Source of the DNA: Nostoc sp. ATCC 43529
GTDB lineage: Bacteria > Cyanobacteriota > Cyanobacteriia > Cyanobacteriales > Nostocaceae
Direction of reading: 5' to 3'
NCBI GenBank assembly: GCA_003326205.1
Contig: LWTK01000094.1
Location: 283,478 to 347,477 of the forward strand
Length of the DNA stretch: 64,000 nt
Shown: positions 24,220 through 32,674 of the stretch, in pieces
Numbering within the stretch: the first letter of the stretch is position 1
How the letters are laid out: every line of letters starts with the position of its first letter
Made by a program: the position numbers and the translations under genes
Notes under the pieces: model-generated
Databases searched by the model: none
What the model saw: the letters and a program-made list of their open reading frames with translations, nothing else
Told to the model about the DNA's origin: nothing

Positions 24220-25389
24220 TTACCGAATATATTCCTTGAGAACGCTGTTGCGATTTGGGTGACGTAACTTGCGGAGTGCCTTCGCTTCAATTTGACGAAT
24301 GCGTTCGCGAGTGACGTTGAAAATCTGCCCAATTTCTTCAAGTGTCTTCATCCGACCATCATCCAAACCGTACCGCAGTCTGAGAACATCGCGTTCGCGA
24401 GGGCTAAGACTATCGAGAACTTTTTCTAGGTCTTCGCGCAGCAGATTTTTGGAAACTTGATCTTCTGGTGTTTCGCCATCGGATTCAATAAAATCGCCCA
24501 ACCGAGAGTCTTCTTCTTTCCCAATGGGCGTTTCTAATGAAATAGGTAATTGGGCTGATTTAGCAATAAACCGCAACTTCTCAATGGTCATTTCCATACG
24601 AGTGGCGATTTCTTCTTCCGTGGGTTTGCGACCCATTTCTTGAGATAATAGTTTGGTGGTTTTCTTAATTCGAGAAATGGTTTCGTAAAGGTGGACTGGA
24701 AGACGAATTGTGCGGGATTGATCGGCGATCGCGCGGGTAATTGCTTGACGAATCCACCATGTAGCGTAGGTAGAAAATTTATAACCCTTTTCGTGGTCAA
24801 ACTTTTCAGCGGCGCGAATCAAACCAAGACTGCCTTCTTGAATTAAGTCTTGGAATGACAAACCACGATTCATGTATTTCTTAGCAATTGAAACTACAAG
24901 ACGCAAGTTAGATTGCACCATCTTGTCTTTCGCCCTGCGCCCAACGTGCAGGCGATAACGAAAAGCTGGTAGTGGCAGTTGCACGGCTTCTGCCCATTCA
25001 CTATCGCGAGGATCGCGATCTAACTGTTCTGAAAGTCTTTCCCTTACCCTTTCTAATTCGAGCAAATCAGCAATTTTACGGGCTAATTCAATTTCTTCAT
25101 CTGCCCGCAATAGACGAATTCTACCAATCTCTTGCAAGTAAAGCCGAATGGAATCTTCTGTATAGTGCTTTTTCTTGCTTTGTGTCCGACGACGCGATTT
25201 AGCGGCTTTTCCAGACTTTGCGTCGTCCTCATCAGACTGAGGCTCTAAAAACTCATCTTCACCTTCATCGATGATCAGCAAGTCCTCTTCATCATCAATT
25301 AAGAGTTCTTCTAACTCGAGCTCAGGCTGATTCATTATTTCTAGGTCAGGCTGATATATGCTTTCGAGTACGTTGTTAGCCTGGTTCAT
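24220..25389 (-). CDS. rpoD: Principal RNA polymerase sigma factor (SigA/RpoD)
   Basis: 389 residues. An acidic N-terminal region (residues 20-62) and a basic linker precede region 1.2 (DSIRLYLQEIGRIRLL). Region 2 reads SNLRLVVSIAKKYMNRGLSFQDLIQEGSLGLIRAAEKFDHEKGYKFSTYATWW in outline (-10 recognition). Region 3 and region 4.2 (TLEEIGQIFNVTRERIRQIEAKALRKLR, -35 recognition) follow. The length matches cyanobacterial group 1 factors (about 390). It directs housekeeping transcription. The gene is followed by STRR arrays and the shared terminator, and is preceded by an unusual 1.5-kb gene-free region, so a long leader or several promoters are likely. Confidence 0.95.
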   Translation of the reverse strand: MNQANNVLESIYQPDLEIMNQPELELEELLIDDEEDLLIIDEGEDEFLEPQSDEDDAKSGKAAKSRRRTQSKKKHYTEDSIRLYLQEIGRIRLLRADEEIELARKIADLLELERVRERLSEQLDRDPRDSEWAEAVQLPLPAFRYRLHVGRRAKDKMVQSNLRLVVSIAKKYMNRGLSFQDLIQEGSLGLIRAAEKFDHEKGYKFSTYATWWIRQAITRAIADQSRTIRLPVHLYETISRIKKTTKLLSQEMGRKPTEEEIATRMEMTIEKLRFIAKSAQLPISLETPIGKEEDSRLGDFIESDGETPEDQVSKNLLREDLEKVLDSLSPRERDVLRLRYGLDDGRMKTLEEIGQIFNVTRERIRQIEAKALRKLRHPNRNSVLKEYIR

Positions 25390-25591
25390 GCCGCGTTCCT
25401 CATGCTCCTTGCAGAATCAATTACTCAAGATGTGTTTAATGCTCTTTAAAACGAGCTTGTTGACAACCGAAAATAAACTTTTTGGCAGATTTACCAGAGA
25501 TATTTTCGGCACTTTTGCACCTCTGTTGGAGGGCTTTTTACTTTAGTTTAAGTCACTACTAAAAGGTGACTTGCTAACTTTAGTAAATGTC

Positions 25592-25620
25592 ATATGTGTT
25601 GCTATCACACATATTTTTTA
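25592..25620 (+). terminator. Hairpin with T-tract in the rpoD upstream region
   Basis: ATATGTGT, 7-base loop, ACACATAT followed by six T. As a terminator it would act on plus-strand transcription toward the candidate RNA region. It could also be a structure in the rpoD leader. Confidence 0.4.
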
Positions 25621-26089
25621 AGTGACTGGTCTTTAAAAAAGACTCACCTTTACCAAAAACTTGCCACTCGATATAAACAAATTCAGACTTTTGGCAGATT
25701 TTCGTATAAAGACTCTTCCGATTGTAGCCTGTTTCACAGAAATTGCACTCTATTTTGTGTATCGATCATGAATTTATTAAACAAGTGTTAGCCACTTTTA
25801 CCAAAAAGACATTAAACACGGGAATTACATCCTTAAATATTTTCTAGACTTTTTGGAATTGCAGTGGTTCTTTGATTACGTTTAAAAGTTAAGTACACTT
25901 TGTTTTGCTCAATTTCATGTATTTTACACAACATTAATTACTGAGAAAGAGTGCATTGTTATGTTAACTCAGGTAAAAAGTCTTAACCTACCTATTTTAC
26001 ATTTCCTTCATAAATTCATGAGTCCTTGGATCAAAGTGGGTTTTTCCTATGAATAAATACAACAACAGAGGTGATACTTGCCTGAAACC

Positions 26090-26177
26090 AGTTAACCTTC
26101 TGCGTAATCATTACCTTAACTCAGGAGTTGAGGTTGTCGCAGAATCGACCTGATAGCAGATCGCTTTAGGTTTAACT
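26090..26177 (+). ncRNA. Candidate structured RNA (nested three-stem hairpin)
   Basis: Three stems nest. The outer stem AGTTAACC (26090-26097) pairs with GGTTTAACT (26169-26177), with one bulge. The middle stem TTCTGCG (26098-26104) pairs exactly with CGCAGAA (26138-26144). The inner stem CCTTAACTC (26114-26122) pairs with GAGTTGAGG (26125-26133), with one G-U. Drawn by eye; the DNA stems could equally be read on the minus strand. It does not match the start of tmRNA, RNase P RNA or SRP RNA as I know them. 6S RNA or a family of its own remains possible. Confidence 0.4.
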
Positions 26178-26339
26178 AATTTGGTCTTATTCACACGTTA
26201 GCGCACTGTGGCGATTTCAGCCCTATGAAACTTGACAAACTCTTCTTATTGTATACAACGATATTTTAATCAATTCAAAAATGATTTGCCCTGAAGATCG
26301 TTGATGTTAGTTTACCTAAGGCACAAGTACATTGAATAC

Positions 26340-26485
26340 ATGCGGTGCAATAGCTATTCCCAGGGGGGTACATGAAGATATTAACAAGTTTTCAGTCAGG
26401 TGGTGTTCGCTCCCACTGGGCATTGCGTTGAGCAAAGAAAACTCAAAGATTTGGCTGATGACTTAGTTGAGAGGCTTTTTTTTAC
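26340..26485 (+). ncRNA. Candidate short transcript with small ORF and terminator
   Basis: Stems GCAAT/ATTGC (26347-26351 with 26422-26426) and CCCA/TGGG (26359-26362 with 26417-26420) enclose a 19-codon frame, ATG 26372 to TGA 26431, reading MKILTSFQSGGVRSHWALR. A GGGGGG run lies three bases before the ATG, close for a ribosome-binding site. Downstream CTCAA/TTGAG is followed by eight T (26476-26483), a plausible Rho-independent end on the plus strand. It could be a regulatory RNA, a micropeptide gene, or both. Confidence 0.4.
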
Positions 26486-26933
26486 GTAAGGTATTTGTTA
26501 TTTTAAATACTTTTCATTCAGTAATTTCTTCTCGTTTTGTCATCTGATTATGAGAAATCCTCAAGATACTTATTAACTGTTGTTTGATAGATGATATTTA
26601 GTTATGTTATTCAAGCATAACAAATGTGTTTCTCGCTGGTGGGCAAAATTAAGCCAGCGAGTTGGAGTAAAAGGTATTAATTGACTATTTTCCAACAATG
26701 TTGGTAGTTCATTGGTACTTTAACATTGATTTTTTTAAATCTTTACAATAAATCAAATTATATGATGAGTTGCTAACTGAAAAATTGATTTTTTTGTAGT
26801 ATATGTATTAATGAATTATAAATCTTGCAAGCTTGAATTTATTAGTTCCCAAACCCTTAGGACAAGGCGGTTTTTATTTTTCTCCTTGTCCTAAAAAAGG
26901 TCAAGTGGGGTTTGAGAAATATAGATTCTCGAA

Positions 26934-27572
26934 CTACCGTGGTGTTGGGGTAGCATTTAGATTTGCAGAAAAATTGGCTGGGACAATTACCCGGTCAACT
27001 ATGTGAACGATGCCATTGCTAGCTGGGATATCGGGCTGAGTTACTTTAGCGTTGTTGACGGTTATAGTTTTAGTACTGGGATCGACTGTGATTTTTACGG
27101 GAGTACCCTCCACGGTTTTTACTTGTCCAGATGTTAACTCTTGGGAGGTAATTCGTCCGGGTATAACGTGGTAAGCCAAAAGTCTGACTAATTGTTGCTT
27201 GTTAGCAGGCTGTAAAAGTTGATCTAAAGTAGCTTTTGGTAAAGCAGAGAAAGCCGCGTCGGTAGGTGCAAAAACTGTGTAAGGGCCTGGTGTAGTCAAT
27301 TGGTCATTTATGCCAGCGGCTCCTACTGCTTTTATGAGGGTTTGAAACTGTCCCTGAGCGGTGGCTGATTTTGCCAGCTCTGCAAAATTTTGGCTGGGAG
27401 CAGGAGTTTGTGTGATGGGAGAAGGAGTTGCTATGGGGGTTTGAGTAACCGGAGGGATAGTTGCTGTGGGAGTTTCAGTGACAGGCTCAGCGCAAGCAGA
27501 CAGAACAACCAAACTACTTATGCCAACAATATTAAAAAATATTTTTCTTACTGTGCCTTTAGTCGTTTTCAT
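26934..27572 (-). CDS. Fasciclin-domain lipoprotein
   Basis: 212 residues. A lipoprotein signal with lipobox LSAC (Cys27) is followed by a Pro/Thr-rich spacer made of repeated TPTATIPPVTQTP-like segments (30-60) and one fasciclin (FAS1) domain (62-200). The domain carries the two family boxes: YTVFAPTDAAFSALP and the C-terminal NGIVHIVDRVIVP, with LAYHVIPG between. FAS1 domains mediate adhesion or extracellular interactions; small cyanobacterial forms are envelope proteins. ATG at 27572. Its 5' side carries a family D element. Confidence 0.92.
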   Translation of the reverse strand: MKTTKGTVRKIFFNIVGISSLVVLSACAEPVTETPTATIPPVTQTPIATPSPITQTPAPSQNFAELAKSATAQGQFQTLIKAVGAAGINDQLTTPGPYTVFAPTDAAFSALPKATLDQLLQPANKQQLVRLLAYHVIPGRITSQELTSGQVKTVEGTPVKITVDPSTKTITVNNAKVTQPDIPASNGIVHIVDRVIVPANFSANLNATPTPR

Positions 27573-27743
27573 AATTTTTTCTCAATTCAGTAGAATAGGT
27601 AATTATTAACAATAATTAATGAATTGATGACTATAGTCACTTATCTAACGACATAGTTTGTAGTTACAAAAAATATCAATACAAAACCTTAAGTAATTTA
27701 TGATGTTGCCATCAGCCAAAAGAGGTAACTTTTTCTAATTTAA

Positions 27744-27887
27744 TGTGAATTCAACAGACCTCACCCACCCGGCCTGCTTCTCCTCGCAGGAGAAGCAGGA
27801 GTAATGAAAAATTAGGCTTTTTGCTCTCCTATCCTTCAACGAGAGGGGCTGGGGGTGAGGTCAAAATCCTGTACATCGAATTCACGT
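27744..27887. repeat. MITE-like element, family D (copy 1)
   Basis: Ends TGTGAATTC and GAATTCACG; body AGACCTCACCCACCCGGCC ... GGGGCTGGGGGTGAGGTC forms a large hairpin. The other copies are at 45362-45505 and 46826-47130. No clear target duplication for this copy. Confidence 0.8.
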
Positions 27888-27987
27888 TAAATCATAGCTG
27901 TAATCAAAAAATAATGGGTAATAGATTTTTCTATCTATTACCCATTAGTAGGGTGAGAAATTATCAGAGTCGTGAGAAAAAATTGAA

Positions 27988-29925
27988 TTAAATATCTAGA
28001 TCGGTGAAGTTGAGTTTAGAACCATAGGTTTCAATGAATTCTCTTCTAGGTGCGACACGATCGCCCATTAAAATAGTGAAAATGCGATCGGCTTCGGCAG
28101 CGTCTTCAATTTCAACTTGTTTGAGTTTGCGAGTTTCTGGGTTCATTGTAGTATCCCAGAGTTGTTGTGGCATCATTTCGCCCAAACCTTTGAAGCGTTG
28201 GATGGTGTAGTTGGCGTTGGCTGGAAATTTGGCGATTACTTGGTCTTTTTCGCGATCGCTGTAGCAATATTCATGATTGCGCCCGCGTTCTACCTTAAAC
28301 AGTGGCGGACAAGCAATATAAATAAAGCCTTGTTCGATGAGCGATCGCTGATAGCGATAGAAGAAAGTTAACAACAAAGTCCGGATGTGCGCTCCATCTA
28401 CGTCGGCGTCAGTCATAATCACTATGCGGTGATAGCGCAGTTGGGAGGCGTCGAATTCTTCGCCTTTAACGCCTAAACCGAGTGCTGTAATTAAGGCTTG
28501 AACTTCATTATTTTTATAAATTTTGGCGTCGTCGGTTTTTTCAATGTTGAGGATTTTACCACGTAGAGGCAAGATAGCTTGAGTGCGGCGATCACGTCCT
28601 TGCTTAGCACTTCCGCCGGCTGAGTCCCCTTCCACGATGAAAATCTCTGATTCGCCGGGATCGCGAGAACTACAATCTGCTAATTTACCAGGTAATGGCG
28701 AAGATTCGAGTACCGATTTGCGTCTGACTAATTCTCGTGCATGACGGGCGGCTTCTGCGGCTTTGAAAGCTTGGATAGCTTTATCTAAAATTGAGTCTGC
28801 TATCGCTGGATGAAATTCTAGGTACTCGGTGAGGACTTCTCCCACCAAGGAATCGACAATTCCCCGGACTTCGGTGTTACCGAGTTTAGTTTTGGTTTGT
28901 CCTTCAAATTCTGGGTCTGGGACTTTAACAGAAATTACGGCTGTTAAACCTTCGCGGACGTGTTCGCCACTGAGGTTGGCTTCATTTTCTTTAATTTTAT
29001 TTCGCTTGCGGGCGATCGCATTTAATGTGCGAGTCAGAACTGCTTTCAACCCTTCTAAGTGCGTACCACCATCCACTGTGCGGATATTGTTAGCAAAGCC
29101 TAACACGTTATCCGTATAAGCATCAGTACACCACTGCAAAGAAACTTCCACTTGAACGTTATTCCGTTCCCCCTGGACATAGATAATTTCTTCATGTAGT
29201 GGCTGCTTTTCACGGTTCATGTAAGCGATATACTCTTTAATACCACCCTTGTATTCGTAGGATTCTACCTTGGGTGTATCGCTTTTGAGTAATTCTAGGC
29301 GGTGGTCAGTAAAGGTAATTTTGACACCAGCATTTAGATATGCTAATTCCCGTAGGCGACCTGATAAAGTAATGTAATCAAACTCAATACCAGTGGTAAA
29401 AATTTGAATATCTGGCTTGAAGGTGACAGAAGTTCCTGTTCTAGCTTCTTTATAAGACTTGACTTGCAAATCGGTAACTGGCACACCTCGTTCATAACGT
29501 TGAATATGAACCTTTTTATCTCGCCAAACTGTAACTTCTACAATCTCAGATAAGGCGTTAACTACAGAAATACCAACTCCGTGCAGTCCTCCAGAAACTT
29601 TGTAACCACCGCCGCCAAACTTACCTCCAGCGTGCAGTACCGTCATCACGGTTTCCAAAGCCGATTTTCCGGTTCGCGAGTGAGTATCTGTGGGAATACC
29701 GCGACCATCATCTGTTACAGTTACAGAACCATCAGCGTTGATATCCACCTCTATATGGGTGCAGTAACCCGCCAAAGCCTCATCAATTGAATTGTCCACC
29801 ACCTCGTAAACTAAATGGTGGAGTCCTCGCGGCCCGGTAGTACCGATGTACATTCCTGGTCGTTTGCGGACGGCTTCCAGACCTTCCAGAACTTGAATCT
29901 GATCGGCACTGTAACTGCTCGTCAT
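27988..29925 (-). CDS. gyrB: DNA gyrase subunit B
   Basis: 645 residues, the usual GyrB length without the proteobacterial insert. The GHKL ATPase domain carries VYEVVDNSIDEALAG, DDGRGIP and GLHGVGISVVNALS. The TOPRIM domain follows with EGDSAGGSAKQGRDR and the metal-binding DADVDGAHI. The C-terminal QRFKGLGEM segment contacts GyrA. Its subunits pair with GyrA as A2B2 and use ATP to introduce negative supercoils. An AGGAG element eight bases before the ATG supports the start. It diverges from miaA, with STRR arrays between. Confidence 0.95.
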   Translation of the reverse strand: MTSSYSADQIQVLEGLEAVRKRPGMYIGTTGPRGLHHLVYEVVDNSIDEALAGYCTHIEVDINADGSVTVTDDGRGIPTDTHSRTGKSALETVMTVLHAGGKFGGGGYKVSGGLHGVGISVVNALSEIVEVTVWRDKKVHIQRYERGVPVTDLQVKSYKEARTGTSVTFKPDIQIFTTGIEFDYITLSGRLRELAYLNAGVKITFTDHRLELLKSDTPKVESYEYKGGIKEYIAYMNREKQPLHEEIIYVQGERNNVQVEVSLQWCTDAYTDNVLGFANNIRTVDGGTHLEGLKAVLTRTLNAIARKRNKIKENEANLSGEHVREGLTAVISVKVPDPEFEGQTKTKLGNTEVRGIVDSLVGEVLTEYLEFHPAIADSILDKAIQAFKAAEAARHARELVRRKSVLESSPLPGKLADCSSRDPGESEIFIVEGDSAGGSAKQGRDRRTQAILPLRGKILNIEKTDDAKIYKNNEVQALITALGLGVKGEEFDASQLRYHRIVIMTDADVDGAHIRTLLLTFFYRYQRSLIEQGFIYIACPPLFKVERGRNHEYCYSDREKDQVIAKFPANANYTIQRFKGLGEMMPQQLWDTTMNPETRKLKQVEIEDAAEADRIFTILMGDRVAPRREFIETYGSKLNFTDLDI

Positions 29926-30069
29926 GTAAATTCTCCTGATGCGTGGGGTTTAAATCGCCGAAAGGCAAATAAAAGTAAAAACACTCCAAAATTGTAACAC
30001 AAAAGCCTTGCTGGCGTCTGTAGGGCATTTTCAAGAGAAGTTTATACAGGGGTTGCAGGTCTGTCAAGA

Positions 30070-30169
30070 GGGTGGAGGGGCAGGGGGGCAGGGGAAGCAG
30101 GGGGAGCAGGGGGAGAATAACCAATGCCCAATAACCAATGACTAATGACTAATGACTAATGACTAATGA
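30070..30169. repeat. STRR arrays (GGGGCAG then TAATGAC) at the miaA start
   Basis: GGGGCAG/GGGGGAG units at 30070-30115 are followed by four TAATGAC units ending at 30169. The ATG of the last unit is the miaA start codon. Confidence 0.85.
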
Positions 30170-31074
30170 CAAAATTAATTGTAATTTGTGGGGCGACGGC
30201 AACAGGTAAGTCGGGGTTGGCTTTGGCTTTGGCAACGCGGTTGGGTTCTGTAATTCTCAGTGCTGACTCCCGTCAAGTTTATCGTGAGTTTGATATTGGT
30301 ACGGCAAAGCCAACTCTTGCTGAACAAAAATTAGTGCCACACTACTTAATAGATATCTGCGACCCCACAGACACGATGACAGTAGCAGACTACCAACAAA
30401 AAGCGCAAGCCTTAATCAATTCTCTTCCATCTCCTTCACCAATCTTCATGGTTGGAGGTACTGGTTTATACATACGTTCTATTGTCCAAGGGATGAAAAT
30501 TCCTCGTGTGACACCGCAAAATGAATTGCGATCGCAACTTGAATCTCTCGGCCAAAATCAACTTTATGCAATGTTACAACAAGTCGATCCCGTTGCTGCA
30601 CAAAAAATTCATGCCAATGATTCAGTGCGAACTTTACGAGCGTTAGAAGTATATTATGTAACTGGATATCCAATTTCAGAACAGCAGGGCGAGAATCCGC
30701 CAAATTATCCGATTTTGCAAATTGGGTTGGATTGTGATGTTGAAAAATTAGAGGCTCGTATTCAACAGCGCACTGAACAAATGATAGCAAATGGTTTAGT
30801 CGCTGAAGTGGAGTATCTTTGTCAAAAATATGGCGCTGATTTGCCTTTGTTGAATACTTTGGGCTATCAAGAAATCAAGCAATATTTAGCTGGGGATATT
30901 TCCGTAGATGAAGCGAAAGAGTTAACTGTTTTGCATACAAGACAATTCGCTAAACGTCAACGTACTTGGTTTAGAGCATATTCACAAATTGAGTGGTTTG
31001 ATGCAGACGATCCTGATTTATTAGAGAAAGTTTCGCAGCGAATTTATAAGTTTATAAATTGTACAAATTCATGA
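30166..31074 (+). CDS. miaA: tRNA dimethylallyltransferase
   Basis: 302 residues. The P-loop GATATGKS (9-16) is followed by the DMAPP/tRNA motifs SADSRQVYREFDIGTAKP, GGTGLYIRSIVQG, RTLRALEVYYVTG and the C-terminal TRQFAKRQRTWFR. The enzyme transfers dimethylallyl to N6 of A37 in tRNAs reading codons that start with U. The start codon belongs to the last TAATGAC unit of the upstream array; there is no Shine-Dalgarno sequence, and the other in-frame ATG of the array is closed by a stop. The protein aligns with the family from its first residues, so the start is probably right. Confidence 0.94.
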   Translation: MTKLIVICGATATGKSGLALALATRLGSVILSADSRQVYREFDIGTAKPTLAEQKLVPHYLIDICDPTDTMTVADYQQKAQALINSLPSPSPIFMVGGTGLYIRSIVQGMKIPRVTPQNELRSQLESLGQNQLYAMLQQVDPVAAQKIHANDSVRTLRALEVYYVTGYPISEQQGENPPNYPILQIGLDCDVEKLEARIQQRTEQMIANGLVAEVEYLCQKYGADLPLLNTLGYQEIKQYLAGDISVDEAKELTVLHTRQFAKRQRTWFRAYSQIEWFDADDPDLLEKVSQRIYKFINCTNS

Positions 31075-31131
31075 GATTTTTTTGTTTCATGTAAAGACAC
31101 AAAGTTTTTTTTGCATCTTTATACAAGTGTC

Positions 31132-31857
31132 TCAGATAGTGTCAGGATCGATGCCCATAGCCCGTAGCCTTTCTGCTAAAATTTGTGCGCGTTGTTCAGC
31201 TTGGGAAGCACGTTGTTCTGATTGGGAAGCGCGTTGTTCGGCTTGGGAAGCGCGTTCATCTCCAGTTGATAAAACAGTTCCATCTTGGTAGCACCAGCGT
31301 AACCAAGTATCGTGTCTACTTTCAAATTCACCTTCCCATAAAGTTACACCTAAACCAACTTGTTCAAGCCAAGTTTCTTGACTTTCAAAGTAACGTCTTC
31401 CCCTAAGTTCATAAACGTGTAGTACTTTTTCTCCTAATTGCTGATTTGGGTCATAAACAATGTAGTAACTAGCCCGCATGTGTTCATAAATTTGCAGCTT
31501 TTTGCCCAGTTCATCACCTTCTTTGTTAGATACAATTTCGAGGACAACTTCCGGAGGTTTACCAAAACGCCAAACCATATAACAACGATTTTGTTTTTCA
31601 CACCAATTTTCAGGCACTTGCACATCCAAGCTGAGAAAGACATCAGGTACAATGGGAGGCTGAAGATCTGTGTAGTAAATGCCCACATTAGCTTCAGCTA
31701 AAAAAGTCTGTTGTAGAGAACTGTAAAGAGAACTCACTAAAAGGCGTTGTTGTTTGGCAGATGCAAAATTGTCCACAGGTGTATCATCTTCAGTAACTAA
31801 TTGATTGGCATCTGGCACATAGTAATCATCATTATTGATTAAAAGTTGCTCAACCAT
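31132..31857 (-). CDS. Uma2 family (DUF820) nuclease-like protein
   Basis: 241 residues. The PD-(D/E)xK-like Uma2 core is clear: PDVFLSLDV (conserved Asp), then PPEVVLEIVSNKEGDELGKKLQIYE with the Glu and Lys of the active site, then YYIVYDPNQ. The C-terminus (about 200-235) is a run of seven-residue repeats (ERASQAEQRASQ, SEQRASQAEQ), probably a coiled coil for oligomerisation. Very many copies occur in cyanobacterial genomes; function is not established. ATG at 31857. Confidence 0.9.
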   Translation of the reverse strand: MVEQLLINNDDYYVPDANQLVTEDDTPVDNFASAKQQRLLVSSLYSSLQQTFLAEANVGIYYTDLQPPIVPDVFLSLDVQVPENWCEKQNRCYMVWRFGKPPEVVLEIVSNKEGDELGKKLQIYEHMRASYYIVYDPNQQLGEKVLHVYELRGRRYFESQETWLEQVGLGVTLWEGEFESRHDTWLRWCYQDGTVLSTGDERASQAEQRASQSEQRASQAEQRAQILAERLRAMGIDPDTI

Positions 31858-31965
31858 GATTTTATCCAGTATTTGAGAGCGTTATTTCTAGGTTAGTTCA
31901 TTGGCAATGAAAGGGTGCATTGACTCAATATTTTATACTAAAAAAATTGTGAGGAATAGTCATCA

Positions 31966-32550
31966 ATGGAATCTTTTGTAGAACTTACGAAGCTTTCTCG
32001 GCTGCTAAATGATTTCAAACAACCCTGGTTCATAGCAGGTGGATGGGCGATAGATCTTTTTCTAGAAGATGTCACTAGGATACATAAAGATATAGAAATT
32101 GCAATATTTAGGAAAGACCAAAGCAGCCTGCGAGAATATTTATTTGGCTGGAAATTTAGTAAGGTTGTTAATGGAAAAATGGAGCCTTGGAATGAAGATG
32201 AATGGCTAGAGTTACCAATACATGAAATTCATGCTCATACTAAAAATACCTTATTCTCGGAACTAGAAATTCTATTGGATGAGTCTTCAGAAAGTGAGTG
32301 GAAGTTTCGCAGAAATCTTAATATTGTACGTCCATTATCAATGATTCGGTTACGTTCTGATATTGGTGTACCGTTCCTTGCTCCGGAAATTGTACTCCTA
32401 TACAAAGCTAAGAATCCCAGGTCTAAAGATGAAGATGATTTTTATCGTGTATCCAGGTTACTTAATGAAGAACGTCAAGTTTGGCTTAAGCAAGCAATAA
32501 CACTGTGTCACCCCGGACACCATTGGCTTGGAGAACTTCACGCTAGCTGA
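31966..32550 (+). CDS. Nucleotidyltransferase resembling ANT(2'')/LinB-type resistance enzymes
   Basis: 194 residues. FIAGGWAIDLFLEDVTRIHKDIEIAIF (about 22-48) is the nucleotidyltransferase signature: GGW, then the His-x-Asp-x-Glu arrangement that binds the two metals, as in aminoglycoside 2''-adenylyltransferase and lincosamide nucleotidyltransferases. The later segment FLAPEIVLLYKAKNPRSKDEDDF also matches that group. The size (about 180-200) fits. Here the second carboxylate is Glu rather than Asp. The natural acceptor is unknown; many chromosomal homologues are not resistance genes. GAGGAA ten bases before the ATG supports the start. Confidence 0.75.
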   Translation: MESFVELTKLSRLLNDFKQPWFIAGGWAIDLFLEDVTRIHKDIEIAIFRKDQSSLREYLFGWKFSKVVNGKMEPWNEDEWLELPIHEIHAHTKNTLFSELEILLDESSESEWKFRRNLNIVRPLSMIRLRSDIGVPFLAPEIVLLYKAKNPRSKDEDDFYRVSRLLNEERQVWLKQAITLCHPGHHWLGELHAS

Positions 32551-32674
32551 AGAGGAGTGCGATCGCTCTTACTCTACATCATCAAACATCGCCCTTCATC
32601 TACCATGAACTGCTATTCTTGCAACAATAGTAATTACAGCCCGACCAGGCTTAAACATCTACCTTTAAAAACCT

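Larger units (their letters stand above)
25390..26933. other. 1.5-kb gene-free region upstream of rpoD
   Basis: The longest space without a protein gene in the window. The rpoD leader and promoters should occupy the left part. It holds a hairpin with T-tract (25592-25620), a second hairpin AAGTCAC/GTGACTT (25550-25572), a nested stem structure (26090-26177), a small open frame inside another stem (26347-26426), a hairpin with eight T (26442-26483) and an 11-bp inverted repeat TTAGGACAAGG/CCTTGTCCTAA (about 26857-26895). The structured pieces are on the plus strand although both flanking genes are on the minus strand. Confidence 0.65.

Noticed and set aside
25594..25791. 65-residue frame upstream of rpoD
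   Set aside because: Lies over a hairpin with T-tract; Cys/Ser/Phe-rich without conserved look.
26372..26431. PatS/PatX-type heterocyst inhibitor peptide
   Set aside because: The 19-codon frame has SGGVRS but no RG(S/T)GR motif at its end.
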